Assembly: GCA_041396125.1 (NCBI GenBank)
Contig: JAWKZG010000007.1
Span: 186,001-250,000 of the forward strand
Reading direction: 5' to 3'
DNA: 64,000 nucleotides
Source of the DNA: JAWKZG01 sp041396125
GTDB lineage: Bacteria > Pseudomonadota > Gammaproteobacteria > Competibacterales > Competibacteraceae
The notes beneath the pieces are model-generated. The model saw only the letters and a list, made by a program, of their open reading frames with translations. It did no database searches and was not told the DNA's origin. This document shows positions 25,791 through 34,372 of this stretch, in pieces. Positions within the stretch are counted from its first letter, which is position 1; the number at the start of each line of letters is the position of its first letter. The position numbers and the translations under genes were made by a program.

Positions 25791-27080
25791 ATGTCACTCA
25801 GTCCTTATAGTGCGCGTCGTGTCTCAACCCCGGTCCGTATTGGCCCGATTACCGTAGGCGGCGAGCATCCTGTTGTGGTGCAATCGATGACCAATACCGA
25901 TACCGCCGACGCGGTAGCCACGGCGGTTCAGGTTGCGCAACTGGCCCGCGCCGGATCGGAACTGGTCCGCATTACGGTCAATACGGAAGAAGCTGCACGG
26001 GCCGTACCCGAAATTCGCGAACGTCTGCAGCGGATGGCTATCGAGGTGCCGCTGATTGGCGATTTTCATTACAACGGTCATAAACTGCTGAGCCGCCATC
26101 CGGCTTGCGCCGAGGTTTTGGACAAATACCGCATCAATCCGGGCAATGTCGGTCGCGGCAGCAAGAGAGATGACCAATTCGCCACGATCATCGAATTAGC
26201 CTGCCGCTACGAAAAACCGGTTCGGATCGGGGTCAACTGGGGCAGTCTGGATCAGGCGTTGCTGGCCCGCATGATGGATGCCAACGCACGCAGTGCCGAG
26301 CCATTGGACGCAGTCGCCGTAACCCGTGCGGCGCTGATCACCTCGGCGCTTGAGAATGCCCGGCGCGCAGAAGAACTGGGGCTGGCGCATGAGCGCATTA
26401 TCCTGTCGGTAAAAGTCAGCGAGGTGCAGGATTTGATTGCGGTCTACCGCGAAATTGCCCGACATTGCGATTATCCCTTGCACCTTGGCCTGACTGAAGC
26501 CGGTATGGGCAGCAAGGGCATTGTTGCTTCCACGGCCGCCATGGCGGTGCTGCTAAGCGAAGGACTCGGCGATACCATCCGGGTTTCGCTGACGCCGGAG
26601 CCGGGTGGTGAGCGTACGCAGGAGGTCATCGTTGCGCAACAGATTCTGCAATCCATGGGCCTGCGTTCGTTTACGCCGATGGTGACGGCCTGTCCGGGCT
26701 GTGGTCGCACTAGCAGCGACTACTTTCAACATCTAGCGCAACAGATTCAGCAGTATTTGCGTCAGCAAATGCCGCTCTGGCGCGACAGCTACCCCGGTGT
26801 GGAGGCAATGACGGTAGCCGTTATGGGTTGTGTTGTGAATGGCCCCGGTGAAAGCAAGCGTGCCAATATTGGTATCAGTCTGCCGGGCACTGGCGAGCGA
26901 CCGGTAGCCCCCGTGTATGTCGATGGAGAAAAGACCGTTACCCTGAAAGGCGATCATATTGCTGAAGAATTTCAGCAACTGGTAGAAGATTACGTTGTGC
27001 ATCACTACGGCAACCCAAAGGACAATCCCGACAGCAATTCCGTTCAGGGTGAGAATCTGTCAGCTGTGACTGATGTTTAA
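25791..27080 (+). CDS. ispG: (E)-4-hydroxy-3-methylbut-2-enyl-diphosphate synthase
   Basis: Second-last enzyme of the MEP isoprenoid pathway, converting MEcPP to HMBPP with a [4Fe-4S] cluster. About 429 residues from MSLSPYSARRVSTPVRIGPI at 25791; TTG/GTG codons further up are less plausible. Diagnostic sequences are VVVQSMTNTDTAD, GDFHYNGHK, RIGVNWGSLDQ, the cluster cysteines in TACPGCGRTSSD and MGCVVNGPGESK, and the GISLPGTGE ending. Length fits the bacterial two-domain form. The gene is convergent with anmK. Confidence 0.95.
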   Translation: MSLSPYSARRVSTPVRIGPITVGGEHPVVVQSMTNTDTADAVATAVQVAQLARAGSELVRITVNTEEAARAVPEIRERLQRMAIEVPLIGDFHYNGHKLLSRHPACAEVLDKYRINPGNVGRGSKRDDQFATIIELACRYEKPVRIGVNWGSLDQALLARMMDANARSAEPLDAVAVTRAALITSALENARRAEELGLAHERIILSVKVSEVQDLIAVYREIARHCDYPLHLGLTEAGMGSKGIVASTAAMAVLLSEGLGDTIRVSLTPEPGGERTQEVIVAQQILQSMGLRSFTPMVTACPGCGRTSSDYFQHLAQQIQQYLRQQMPLWRDSYPGVEAMTVAVMGCVVNGPGESKRANIGISLPGTGERPVAPVYVDGEKTVTLKGDHIAEEFQQLVEDYVVHHYGNPKDNPDSNSVQGENLSAVTDV

Positions 27081-27111
27081 ATCACATATATAAAGCGATT
27101 TATAGCCCGTA

Positions 27112-28239
27112 TTACGCGGGATAAATGCCGCCCAAAATGCGCGCGCCCCGGGCACCGGTTACCGCTGGAATATTACCGGGACGGCCCAGCAAGGTTTGCC
27201 GGGCCAGCCAGGCGAAGCCGATAGCCTCCAGATAATCGGGATCAATACCCAGTTGTGCTGTCGAGGCGACATCCACGTCCGGTAATGCGCGTTGCAGCGC
27301 CTGCATAATTGCCGGGTTGCGGACACCGCCGCCACACACGAACAAGGCCGTTGTGGTGGGCGCGTGTTGTCGCAGTGCGGCACCGATGCTGCTGCCGGTC
27401 AGTTCAGCCAGGGTGGCTTGTACGTCGGCAGGCTGCGGAGCAGGATCAATCACCGCGAGTTTTGCCTCCAGCCAATCCAGGTGAAACACTTCACGGCCCG
27501 TACTTTTCGGTGGCGGCAGTGCAAAATACGGATCGCTCATGGCATGCTGCAGCAGGGCCTGGTTGACGTGCCCCGTACTGGCCCAGGCACCATCGGTGTC
27601 CTGTGCCTGATGCAGGTGCCGGGCTGTCCAGACGTCCAGCAGCGCATTGCCGGGGCCGGTGTCGAAACCGCGTACGGTGCCATCCCGGGAGAGCAGGCTG
27701 AGATTGGCAATACCCCCGATATTGACCAGCGCGCGATCAGTCGTCGCATGGCCAAAAAAAGCCGCATGAAAGGCCGGTGCCAATGGTGCGCCTTGCCCGC
27801 CTGCGGCCATATCACGGCGGCGGAAATCCGCTACAACGGTAATCCCGGTCAGTTCAGCCAGTAAGCTTGGGTTGCCAATTTGCACCGTATAGGGGAGATC
27901 AGCCTGCGGCGCATGCCGCACAGTCTGGCCATGACTGCCAATCGCCTGTACCTGTTCGGCGCGCTGGCCTGTGGTGCTTAGCAGATTTTTACAGGCGCTG
28001 GCGAAAACCTGGACAATGGCATTGTCCAGCGTCGCCAGGCGATGCAATTCATCGGGGCCGGGTCGCGCCAGCGCTAGCAATTCGGCCCGTAGCGCTGCGG
28101 GAATCGGTTCTTCGTGCTGACCGATGAGTTGCGGTTGATTGCCATTAAATCTAACCAGTACCGCGTCAACCGAATTGACGCTGGTACCGGACATCAGGCC
28201 GATGAAGCATGCGCTATCATCGAACCCGGCCAAGCTCAT
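27112..28239 (-). CDS. anmK: Anhydro-N-acetylmuramic acid kinase
   Basis: Phosphorylates and opens 1,6-anhydro-MurNAc during cell-wall recycling. 375 residues; the family start FIGLMSGTSVNSVDAVLVRF (the usual GTSLDGVD has become GTSVNSVD), IGSHGQTVRHAP, FRRRDMAAGGQGAPLAP, IGGIANLS, FDTGPGNALLDVW (catalytic Asp) and FVCGGGVRNP are all present. Its start overlaps the upstream M23 peptidase stop by four bases, the usual gammaproteobacterial pairing of a cell-wall hydrolase with a recycling kinase. It converges on ispG with 31 bases between. Confidence 0.95.
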   Translation of the reverse strand: MSLAGFDDSACFIGLMSGTSVNSVDAVLVRFNGNQPQLIGQHEEPIPAALRAELLALARPGPDELHRLATLDNAIVQVFASACKNLLSTTGQRAEQVQAIGSHGQTVRHAPQADLPYTVQIGNPSLLAELTGITVVADFRRRDMAAGGQGAPLAPAFHAAFFGHATTDRALVNIGGIANLSLLSRDGTVRGFDTGPGNALLDVWTARHLHQAQDTDGAWASTGHVNQALLQHAMSDPYFALPPPKSTGREVFHLDWLEAKLAVIDPAPQPADVQATLAELTGSSIGAALRQHAPTTTALFVCGGGVRNPAIMQALQRALPDVDVASTAQLGIDPDYLEAIGFAWLARQTLLGRPGNIPAVTGARGARILGGIYPA

Positions 28240-29621
28240 TGCCCGCTGGCCGTGCTGTTCAAAGCCAGCTGGGTGCGCTGATGGAGGTCAAGCTGGGCCA
28301 GTAATAACTGGGTTTTTTGCTGGAAACGGGCGCGCTGCTGGCCTTTTAACGGGGGATCGCCGGGAAGCGCAACAGTCAGCGGGTTACGCGGCTGATCGTT
28401 GACGCGGAATTCGTAGTGCACATGGTTACCGGTTGCCAGGCCGGTGCGACCGACATAGCCAATAACCTGACCTTTACTGACACTCGAGCCTGCCTGTAAC
28501 TCTTTGTTGAAGCGGGACATATGCCCGTACAAAGTGGTGTAACCCCGGCCATGATCAAGCACGATGGTTTTACCATAGCCGGATTGCCAGCCGAGGTCCT
28601 GCACAATGCCATCGCCCACGGCCCGAATCGGGGTACCGGCTGGTGCCGCCAAATCAACGCCTTTATGAGGGCGTCGTACGCCAAGCAGGGGATGACGGCG
28701 AGACAGATTAAAGCGGGAAGATATTTTATCGAAGCGGACGGGATAACGCAGGAAGGCGGGGCGCAGGCTTTCACCTTGCGGGGTGTAATAACGCAGCTCG
28801 CCACTGCTGTCACGAAAGCCGACAACCCGGAACTGGCGATCCCGCTGAACCAGATCAATAGCGAGAATATCGCCATCACCAATTTTTTCGCCGGAGAAGA
28901 AATCCTCTTCAAACAAAATAGTAAACGAAGCGCCAGGCTGCAAATCAGTGCTCAGATCCAGGCGCTTTCCAACAATACTTTGCAGTTGCTTAAACAGATG
29001 TTCTGACAAACCGGCGGCACGGACATCCGCAGGAAAAGAGCGGCGTACAGTGGCGGCTACAAAAGAAGGGCGTTTTTCGATGAAGTGACGGAATTTGCCG
29101 ACCTTGAAGTGATTGCCTTCGCGGAATAAACGCAGTGCGCTGTCCCGTTGCGAGGTACGTACCAGCTCGACCAGCTCGCCGCCGTCATCGGTGCGGATTT
29201 TGAATGTTTCGCCCGGTTTCAGTAATGCCAGCGATTTGCTTTCACGGCAACAGGCCATGAGAGAATAGAGGTCGTCAGCCTTGAGGCCAAGACGGTTGAA
29301 TATCCGCGATAGATTATCACCAGGTTGCACGGTTGCTGTGGTCCAGGCATTGGCATCAAGCGGCTCGCTGGCCTGGTAAAGTGAGGCTTGTGCCGCATCC
29401 GGCAAGGGCAGCGCCACTTCAATTTCAATCGGTTTTTCGAAACTGTTACTGATCTGCAGAGGCTCTGCCGGTAAGCCGAACGCCATGGCTGCTACAACGC
29501 TGGCGACGAGCAGCGCCGTTAGATGCGTCCATATGCTGAGACCCGCGTGGGTGCGGTCGTGTGAGGTCCTGGCGTGTTTTGCAGGCACACGAACGGCTTG
29601 TTGTGAGGTTTTAGTAAACAT
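28236..29621 (-). CDS. M23-family murein endopeptidase (MepM-like)
   Basis: 461 residues with an N-terminal membrane anchor (about residues 30-50), a LysM/OapA-like middle (TVQPGDNLSRIFNRLG) and a C-terminal LytM/M23 metallopeptidase with HKGVDLAAPAGTP (zinc His and Asp), ALYGHMSRF-type core (TTLYGHMSRF) and HVHYEFRVN (catalytic and zinc His). All zinc ligands are present, so it should be an active D,D-endopeptidase cleaving meso-DAP-D-Ala crosslinks, as MepM does in E. coli. It lies upstream of and overlaps anmK. Assigned by domains and synteny, not by close sequence. Confidence 0.88.
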   Translation of the reverse strand: MFTKTSQQAVRVPAKHARTSHDRTHAGLSIWTHLTALLVASVVAAMAFGLPAEPLQISNSFEKPIEIEVALPLPDAAQASLYQASEPLDANAWTTATVQPGDNLSRIFNRLGLKADDLYSLMACCRESKSLALLKPGETFKIRTDDGGELVELVRTSQRDSALRLFREGNHFKVGKFRHFIEKRPSFVAATVRRSFPADVRAAGLSEHLFKQLQSIVGKRLDLSTDLQPGASFTILFEEDFFSGEKIGDGDILAIDLVQRDRQFRVVGFRDSSGELRYYTPQGESLRPAFLRYPVRFDKISSRFNLSRRHPLLGVRRPHKGVDLAAPAGTPIRAVGDGIVQDLGWQSGYGKTIVLDHGRGYTTLYGHMSRFNKELQAGSSVSKGQVIGYVGRTGLATGNHVHYEFRVNDQPRNPLTVALPGDPPLKGQQRARFQQKTQLLLAQLDLHQRTQLALNSTASGQ

Positions 29622-30036
29622 ACCTAGCGCGTGTAGATTCGTTAATTATGATGGAGGTAAATCTAACTAAGTCTTATCGGCAGGTCAACAGTAAGGCTTT
29701 GTAATAAAAACATTATTTGTTGTTTAAATGCTAAAATCTGTATCATTTTAGCTATTGTTGTCGACGTATGATGCGCGCCTGTTCACCGCATAAATATTCG
29801 TAGTCGCGCTGGACTGCGGTCAAAACGTATTGATCCGCTTTGCTGCTGTGCAGCATAATCGACGACAGCTGAGCGCGGCCAATGGATTTTTTGCTTAAGC
29901 CAGTTATATTAGTGAGTCATGAGGTGAGCGGGCAGGTAAGCACGTTTTGCCGGGCGCTCCTTATGAGGGATAAGGCCTCTGAGGTGAATTAACATTTTTT
30001 TCCCGCTCTTAGCGGTGCTAACGATGGGTTAACTTA
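29622..30036. other. Intergenic region between mepM-like gene and coaD
   Basis: No gene is recognisable in these 415 bases. It holds CCTTAT/ATAAGG (29959-29975), a T-run at about 29995-30001 and a small CCGC/GCGG hairpin just after it, none clearly a terminator. It must carry the divergent promoters for the M23 peptidase and coaD; I cannot assign a -35/-10 pair with confidence. tyrS, often found beside this pair elsewhere, is not here. Confidence 0.45.
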
Positions 30037-30531
30037 ATGGGCATTATCGCGATTTATCCGGGCACCTTTGATCCGATCACTAAAGGCCATACTGATATTG
30101 TGCAACGAGGGGTTCGCATGTTCGATCGCCTGGTTGTTGCCATAGCGCCAAATAAGGCCAAGAACCCATTGTTTTCGCTGGAAGAGCGCGTGGCGCTGGT
30201 CGAATCGGTGCTGGCGGATATCCCCAATGTGGAAGTGCGAAGTTTTGATAATCTGCTGGTTGATTTTGCCCATTCGGTCGGTGCGAATGTGATTTTGCGG
30301 GGGCTGCGGGCTGTCTCGGATTTCGAGTATGAGTTTCAGCTGGCCGGGATGAACAGACGCCTGGCGCCGGATATTGAAACCACATTTCTGACACCGGCTG
30401 AACAATATGCTTTTTTGTCGTCCAGCATGATCAGAGAAATTGCCCTGCTGGGTGGTGATATTTCACCCTTTGTTGACTCACAGGTTAAACTTGCGCTGGA
30501 TCAGAAATTCGGCAAAGCGGCGCAGTCATAA
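30037..30531 (+). CDS. coaD: Phosphopantetheine adenylyltransferase
   Basis: Transfers AMP from ATP to 4'-phosphopantetheine, the penultimate step of coenzyme A synthesis. The 164-residue protein is full length, with the nucleotidyltransferase motif YPGTFDPITKGHTDI at the start, RGLRAVSDFEYEFQLAGMNR in the middle, and FLSSSMIREIALLGGD near the end. The ATG at 30037 leaves only one or two residues before the strand that carries the TxGH motif, so the start is secure. It is followed 65 bases later by a ferredoxin gene on the same strand, a common gammaproteobacterial neighbour. Confidence 0.96.
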   Translation: MGIIAIYPGTFDPITKGHTDIVQRGVRMFDRLVVAIAPNKAKNPLFSLEERVALVESVLADIPNVEVRSFDNLLVDFAHSVGANVILRGLRAVSDFEYEFQLAGMNRRLAPDIETTFLTPAEQYAFLSSSMIREIALLGGDISPFVDSQVKLALDQKFGKAAQS

Positions 30532-30596
30532 CGCTGCGGCGGCTTTTGCAGCAGCGATCCGGAAAAAGTCCGGAATATAAGTTAAGGAGTGATGCG

Positions 30597-30860
30597 ATGG
30601 CACTGATGATTACTGATGAATGTATTAATTGCGATGTGTGCGAGCCTGAGTGCCCCAATCAGGCTATTTATCAGGGCGAGGAAATCTACGAAATTGATCC
30701 TGATCGCTGCACCGAGTGTGTCGGTCATTTTGATCAGCCGCAATGTCAGATTGTATGTCCTGTTGATTGCATTCCGTTTAATCCGGATCGGCAGGAAACA
30801 CAGGAACAGTTGTTGCAGAAATACCAGCGTCTGACCGACGAGACCGCTACCGCAGAGTAA
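30597..30860 (+). CDS. 2[4Fe-4S] ferredoxin (YfhL/Allochromatium type)
   Basis: 87 residues starting MALMITDECINCDVC. The first cluster motif is CINCDVCEPECP; the second is CTECVGHFDQPQCQIVCP, with the 8-residue insertion between its second and third cysteines characteristic of the Alvin/YfhL group of low-potential ferredoxins. A charged C-terminal helix follows. AAGGAG lies 9-10 bases upstream of the ATG at 30597. Located just after coaD; convergent with ubiB. Electron partner unknown. Confidence 0.94.
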   Translation: MALMITDECINCDVCEPECPNQAIYQGEEIYEIDPDRCTECVGHFDQPQCQIVCPVDCIPFNPDRQETQEQLLQKYQRLTDETATAE

Positions 30861-30883
30861 ACCGCCCTTATGCGTGGTAAGGT

Positions 30884-32563
30884 TCAGTTTTCGCTGGGCC
30901 AGGCCGCCAGCAGAAACAGAGCCCCCAGCGCGCCAGCAACCCAGCTTAGCAGCGGAGCTTCTCCCAGCATGACAGGGTGATACCCGTCCAGTGCCAGAAT
31001 CAGGGCTGCTACGATCAATAGTGAGGCCCCAAGAATGGCGAAAATATTACGCCGGTTGGCAGCCCGGATTTCATGCCGCAGTTTGTCAATTTCCTGCGCC
31101 TGCAGTTCCAGTTTCAAGTGTCCGCTTTGTGCTTTATGCAGTAAATCCTGGGCCAGTAAGGGCATATCCGGCAGGCGTTCCAGCAGGGTTGGCAGATTTA
31201 GTTTGAGCTTGTTGAAAAACGCTTTCGGACCGATGCGTTCGCGCATCCAGTTTTCCAAAAACGGTTTGGCAGTTTTCCAAAGATCCAGATCCGGGTCCAG
31301 CTGACGGCCCAGTCCCTCGATATTGAGCAGCGTTTTCTGCAATAGCACCAACTGCGGCTGAACTTCCATATTGAAGCGCCGGGCTGTCTGGAACAGGGTC
31401 AGCAAAAATGCACCGAATGAAATCTCCCGCAGGGGGCGGTCAAAGATCGGTTCGGAGACTGTGCGGATAGCCGATTCGAATTCATCTACCCGGGTATCCG
31501 CCGGTACCCAACCGGATTCGATGTGCAGTTCCGCCACATGGCGGTAATCCCGGCGAAAAAAGGCCAGGAAATTTTCTGCCAGATAATGTTGGTCGGTGGG
31601 GCTCAGGGTGCCGATGATGCCAAAATCAACCGCGATGTATTTGGGATTCTGCGGGTCGCTGGCGTCTACAAAAATATTGCCGGGATGCATATCGGCATGA
31701 AAAAAACTGTCCCGGAACACCTGCGTGAAAAAAATCTCGACGCCCCGTTCCGACAGTTTTTTAAGATCCACGCCAGCTGCTTTAAGCGCCTCGGTCGAGC
31801 CGATGGGAATACCGTTGATACGTTCCATAACCAGCACATTGCGCCGCGTTTGCGGCCAGTGTATGGCAGGGATATAAAGGGCGGTTGAATTATTAAAATT
31901 GCGTTTCAGCTGACTGGCATTGGCGGCTTCGCGTACCAGATCCAGTTCGTCCAGAATGGTTTTTTCATATTCGGCGACCACGGCCCGGGGCCGCAGACGG
32001 CGGCATTCCCGCCAGTAGCGTTCAGCCAGCTCAGCGATGAAATACATCAAATTCAGATCGCGCCGGATCGTTTTCTCGATGGTGGGGCGGACGACTTTGA
32101 CAATCACTTCCTGACCGTCGTCCAGACGGGCCGCGTGTACCTGTGCAATCGAGGCCGAGGCCAGCGGGGTTTCGTCAAAATAGCTGAAAACAGACGTCAG
32201 CGGTTTGCCGTAAGCGGCTTCGATGATAGCTGCGGCCTGTTTGCCCGGAAAGGGCGGCACCCGATCCTGCAGTTTGTTTAATTCCTGGGCGATATCATCC
32301 GGCAGCAGATCGCGCCGGGTCGATAATGCCTGGCCGAATTTAACGAAAATCGGGCCGAGTTCTTCCAGTGTCTGCCGGATACGCTCGCCCCGGCTGCGCT
32401 GATCATCCTTGCGCAGCATGCGCAGCCAGTGCCAGGGGCTGAGGTAACGCAGGAAACTGATCGGGCGGAAAAAATGGGTAGCCAGGATCAGATCATCCAG
32501 ACCATTACGCGCCATAACCCAATTAATATACAACAGGCGCAACAGATGACTGGGACGCAGCAT
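30884..32563 (-). CDS. ubiB: Ubiquinone biosynthesis accessory protein, atypical kinase/ATPase
   Basis: The 559-residue protein is of the ABC1/ADCK/UbiB family: FVKFGQALSTRRDLLPDDIA (KxGQ motif, here with alanine-rich-loop features), the kinase-like core with HADMHPGNIFV and VAVDFGIIG, and two C-terminal transmembrane helices (ILGASLLIVAALILAL, SWVAGALGALFLLAAW). UbiB supports assembly or product access in the ubiquinone-synthesis complex. It ends the transcriptional run hslVU-DUF971-ubiE-ubiJ-ubiB; the six bases to ubiJ suggest translational coupling. Confidence 0.95.
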   Translation of the reverse strand: MLRPSHLLRLLYINWVMARNGLDDLILATHFFRPISFLRYLSPWHWLRMLRKDDQRSRGERIRQTLEELGPIFVKFGQALSTRRDLLPDDIAQELNKLQDRVPPFPGKQAAAIIEAAYGKPLTSVFSYFDETPLASASIAQVHAARLDDGQEVIVKVVRPTIEKTIRRDLNLMYFIAELAERYWRECRRLRPRAVVAEYEKTILDELDLVREAANASQLKRNFNNSTALYIPAIHWPQTRRNVLVMERINGIPIGSTEALKAAGVDLKKLSERGVEIFFTQVFRDSFFHADMHPGNIFVDASDPQNPKYIAVDFGIIGTLSPTDQHYLAENFLAFFRRDYRHVAELHIESGWVPADTRVDEFESAIRTVSEPIFDRPLREISFGAFLLTLFQTARRFNMEVQPQLVLLQKTLLNIEGLGRQLDPDLDLWKTAKPFLENWMRERIGPKAFFNKLKLNLPTLLERLPDMPLLAQDLLHKAQSGHLKLELQAQEIDKLRHEIRAANRRNIFAILGASLLIVAALILALDGYHPVMLGEAPLLSWVAGALGALFLLAAWPSEN

Positions 32564-32569
32564 AAAGTT

Positions 32570-33196
32570 CTAGCGCGCCACGCTGTTCAAAGCGTGCTGG
32601 ACACGCATCAGTCTGGCATCCAGGCGTTCCACAGCATCCCGCAGTTCATCCACATCCTGTAAAAACTGTTGTACGGCATGCGGGCTGGGCAGACTCTGGG
32701 CTTCGTATTGCAGGTATTCACCCAGATCTGACTGCACGGTGTTCAGTGTTTCCTGTCCCCAGTTAAAGCCGTTGCGCAGCATATTGCTGATATGGTAGGC
32801 AGGGATGTCGCCAAACGCGCGTGCCAGCCATTCCTCCCAGTCACTGTCCCATTCCTGCACCAGCAATTGTAACTGCCGGGCCAGCTGGATATCACCGTGG
32901 ATTTCCAGCTCCGGGCCGCTTACCCATTCCCCCTGAGCCAGTTTCAGCAAGGCTGCTGGCGTTGCGCGCAGGGTCAGATCGGGCGGGTTTTCGGCCGCGG
33001 CGGTGATGCGAATACCGCCGGCACCAGGTTGCAGCACGAATTCCCAATGCGGGCCGGGTAACTGCACCTGGATGATTTTGTCGTGTAACTGGGTATTCAC
33101 CGAGGTCATGAAATCGGGCTGCAGGCGCAGCACACTATTCAGTACGGTTTCGATCAGCGTCAACAGCCAGACAGGGGGAGAGCTAAAAGATGTCAT
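32570..33196 (-). CDS. ubiJ: Ubiquinone biosynthesis accessory factor UbiJ (SCP2 domain)
   Basis: 208 residues: an N-terminal SCP2-like lipid-binding domain (QLHDKIIQVQLPGPHWEFV, LTLRATPAALLKLAQGEWV) and a C-terminal coiled-coil (DVDELRDAVERLDARL). UbiJ binds ubiquinone intermediates and scaffolds the aerobic Ubi metabolon with UbiK. The position between ubiE and ubiB is the standard gammaproteobacterial order and supports the assignment, which from sequence alone would be weaker. Confidence 0.9.
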   Translation of the reverse strand: MTSFSSPPVWLLTLIETVLNSVLRLQPDFMTSVNTQLHDKIIQVQLPGPHWEFVLQPGAGGIRITAAAENPPDLTLRATPAALLKLAQGEWVSGPELEIHGDIQLARQLQLLVQEWDSDWEEWLARAFGDIPAYHISNMLRNGFNWGQETLNTVQSDLGEYLQYEAQSLPSPHAVQQFLQDVDELRDAVERLDARLMRVQHALNSVAR

Positions 33197-33208
33197 CAGC
33201 GCGGAAGA

Positions 33209-33961
33209 CTAGAATTTATAACCACGGTGTACGGCGACAATGCCACCGCTGAGATTGAAATATTCACAGCGTTCGAAACCGGCCTCCTGCATCATGTGCA
33301 GCAGGGTTTCCTGATTGGGGTGCATGCGGATACTTTCGGCCAGATAGCGATAACTGGCAGCATCGTTGGCAATCAACTTGCCCAGTAGCGGTAACACCCC
33401 GAATGAATAAGCGTCATACAGCGGTTTCAAACCCGGCGCGACCGGCTGGGAAAACTCCAGAACAATAGCCCGGCCGCCGGGTTTCAGCACCCGCAGCATG
33501 GCACTGAGGGCATTTTCCTTGACCGTGACATTGCGCAGCCCGAACGCGATGGTCACGCAGTCAAAGCTATTATCCGGAAATGGCAGGGTTTCCGCATTGG
33601 CCTGCACATACGCCAGATTACTGACCAGTCCGCGATCGATCAGGCGTTGGCGGCCCTCGTTGAGCATGGCTGCATTGATATCGCTCAGGATCACCTTGCC
33701 GGAGGGGCCGACCCGTTCAGCCAGCCGAGCCGCCAGATCGCCGGTACCGCCAGCCAGATCGAGCACGCTGTCACCGGGTCGCACGGCAGCCAGCTGCAGC
33801 GCAAAGCGTTTCCATAAGCGGTGCACGCCGAATGACATCAAATCGTTCATGATGTCGTATTTATTGGCTACCGAATCGAACACTGCGCCGACCCGTCGGG
33901 TTTTTTCGTCCGGGCTTACAGTCTGGTAACCAAAATGGGTTTTATGGGATGGGTTGTCCAT
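33209..33961 (-). CDS. ubiE: Demethylmenaquinone/2-methoxy-6-polyprenyl-1,4-benzoquinol methyltransferase
   Basis: 250-residue SAM-dependent C-methyltransferase with VLDLAGGTGDLAARLAE (motif I), FDCVTIAFGLRNVT and the ending GGIVAVHRGYKF, all typical of UbiE. It methylates the quinone ring in ubiquinone (and, where made, menaquinone) synthesis. The start MDNPSHKTHFGYQTVS is conserved. Located between DUF971 (24-base gap) and ubiJ (12-base gap) on one probable transcript. Confidence 0.96.
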   Translation of the reverse strand: MDNPSHKTHFGYQTVSPDEKTRRVGAVFDSVANKYDIMNDLMSFGVHRLWKRFALQLAAVRPGDSVLDLAGGTGDLAARLAERVGPSGKVILSDINAAMLNEGRQRLIDRGLVSNLAYVQANAETLPFPDNSFDCVTIAFGLRNVTVKENALSAMLRVLKPGGRAIVLEFSQPVAPGLKPLYDAYSFGVLPLLGKLIANDAASYRYLAESIRMHPNQETLLHMMQEAGFERCEYFNLSGGIVAVHRGYKF

Positions 33962-33985
33962 ATCTAATGCTGATGTTTAGTGCTG

Positions 33986-34360
33986 TCAGGCCGGATAATA
34001 CTGGACGCTTTGGCGCTTCTGCCCGGCCTGCTCAAGGCGTGCCAGATAATCCTGCCAGTTTTGCTCGTGTTCGAGTCCCAGTTCGTATAAATACTGCCAG
34101 GAGTAAATGCCGCTGTCGTGACCATCATCAAACACCAGTTTGACCGCGTAATTCCCGACCGGCTCGATGGCTTTGATATTGACGTTTTCCTTGCCGGTTT
34201 GCAGCACTTCCTGGCCCGGTCCATGCCCCCGCACTTCAGCCGAGGGTGAGAATACCCGCAGGTATTCGCAGGGCAGGTTAAAAGACTGGCCATCGTCGAA
34301 GCTGATTTCCAGCATTCTGGAAACCTGATGCAGTTTGAGTTCGGTCGGTCGTGCGCTCAT
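33986..34360 (-). CDS. DUF971-domain protein
   Basis: A 124-residue protein consisting of one DUF971 domain (LKLHQV-like N-terminus TELKLHQVSRMLEISFDDGQ, PCEYLRVFSPSAEVRGHG, and the core GNYAVKLVFDDGHDSGIYSW). This domain also occurs at the N-terminus of gamma-butyrobetaine hydroxylase and is found with iron-sulfur or quinone genes; its stand-alone role is uncertain. It lies between hslU and ubiE, a very stable gammaproteobacterial neighbourhood. Confidence 0.9.
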   Translation of the reverse strand: MSARPTELKLHQVSRMLEISFDDGQSFNLPCEYLRVFSPSAEVRGHGPGQEVLQTGKENVNIKAIEPVGNYAVKLVFDDGHDSGIYSWQYLYELGLEHEQNWQDYLARLEQAGQKRQSVQYYPA

Positions 34361-34372
34361 GTGTAAAGCCTC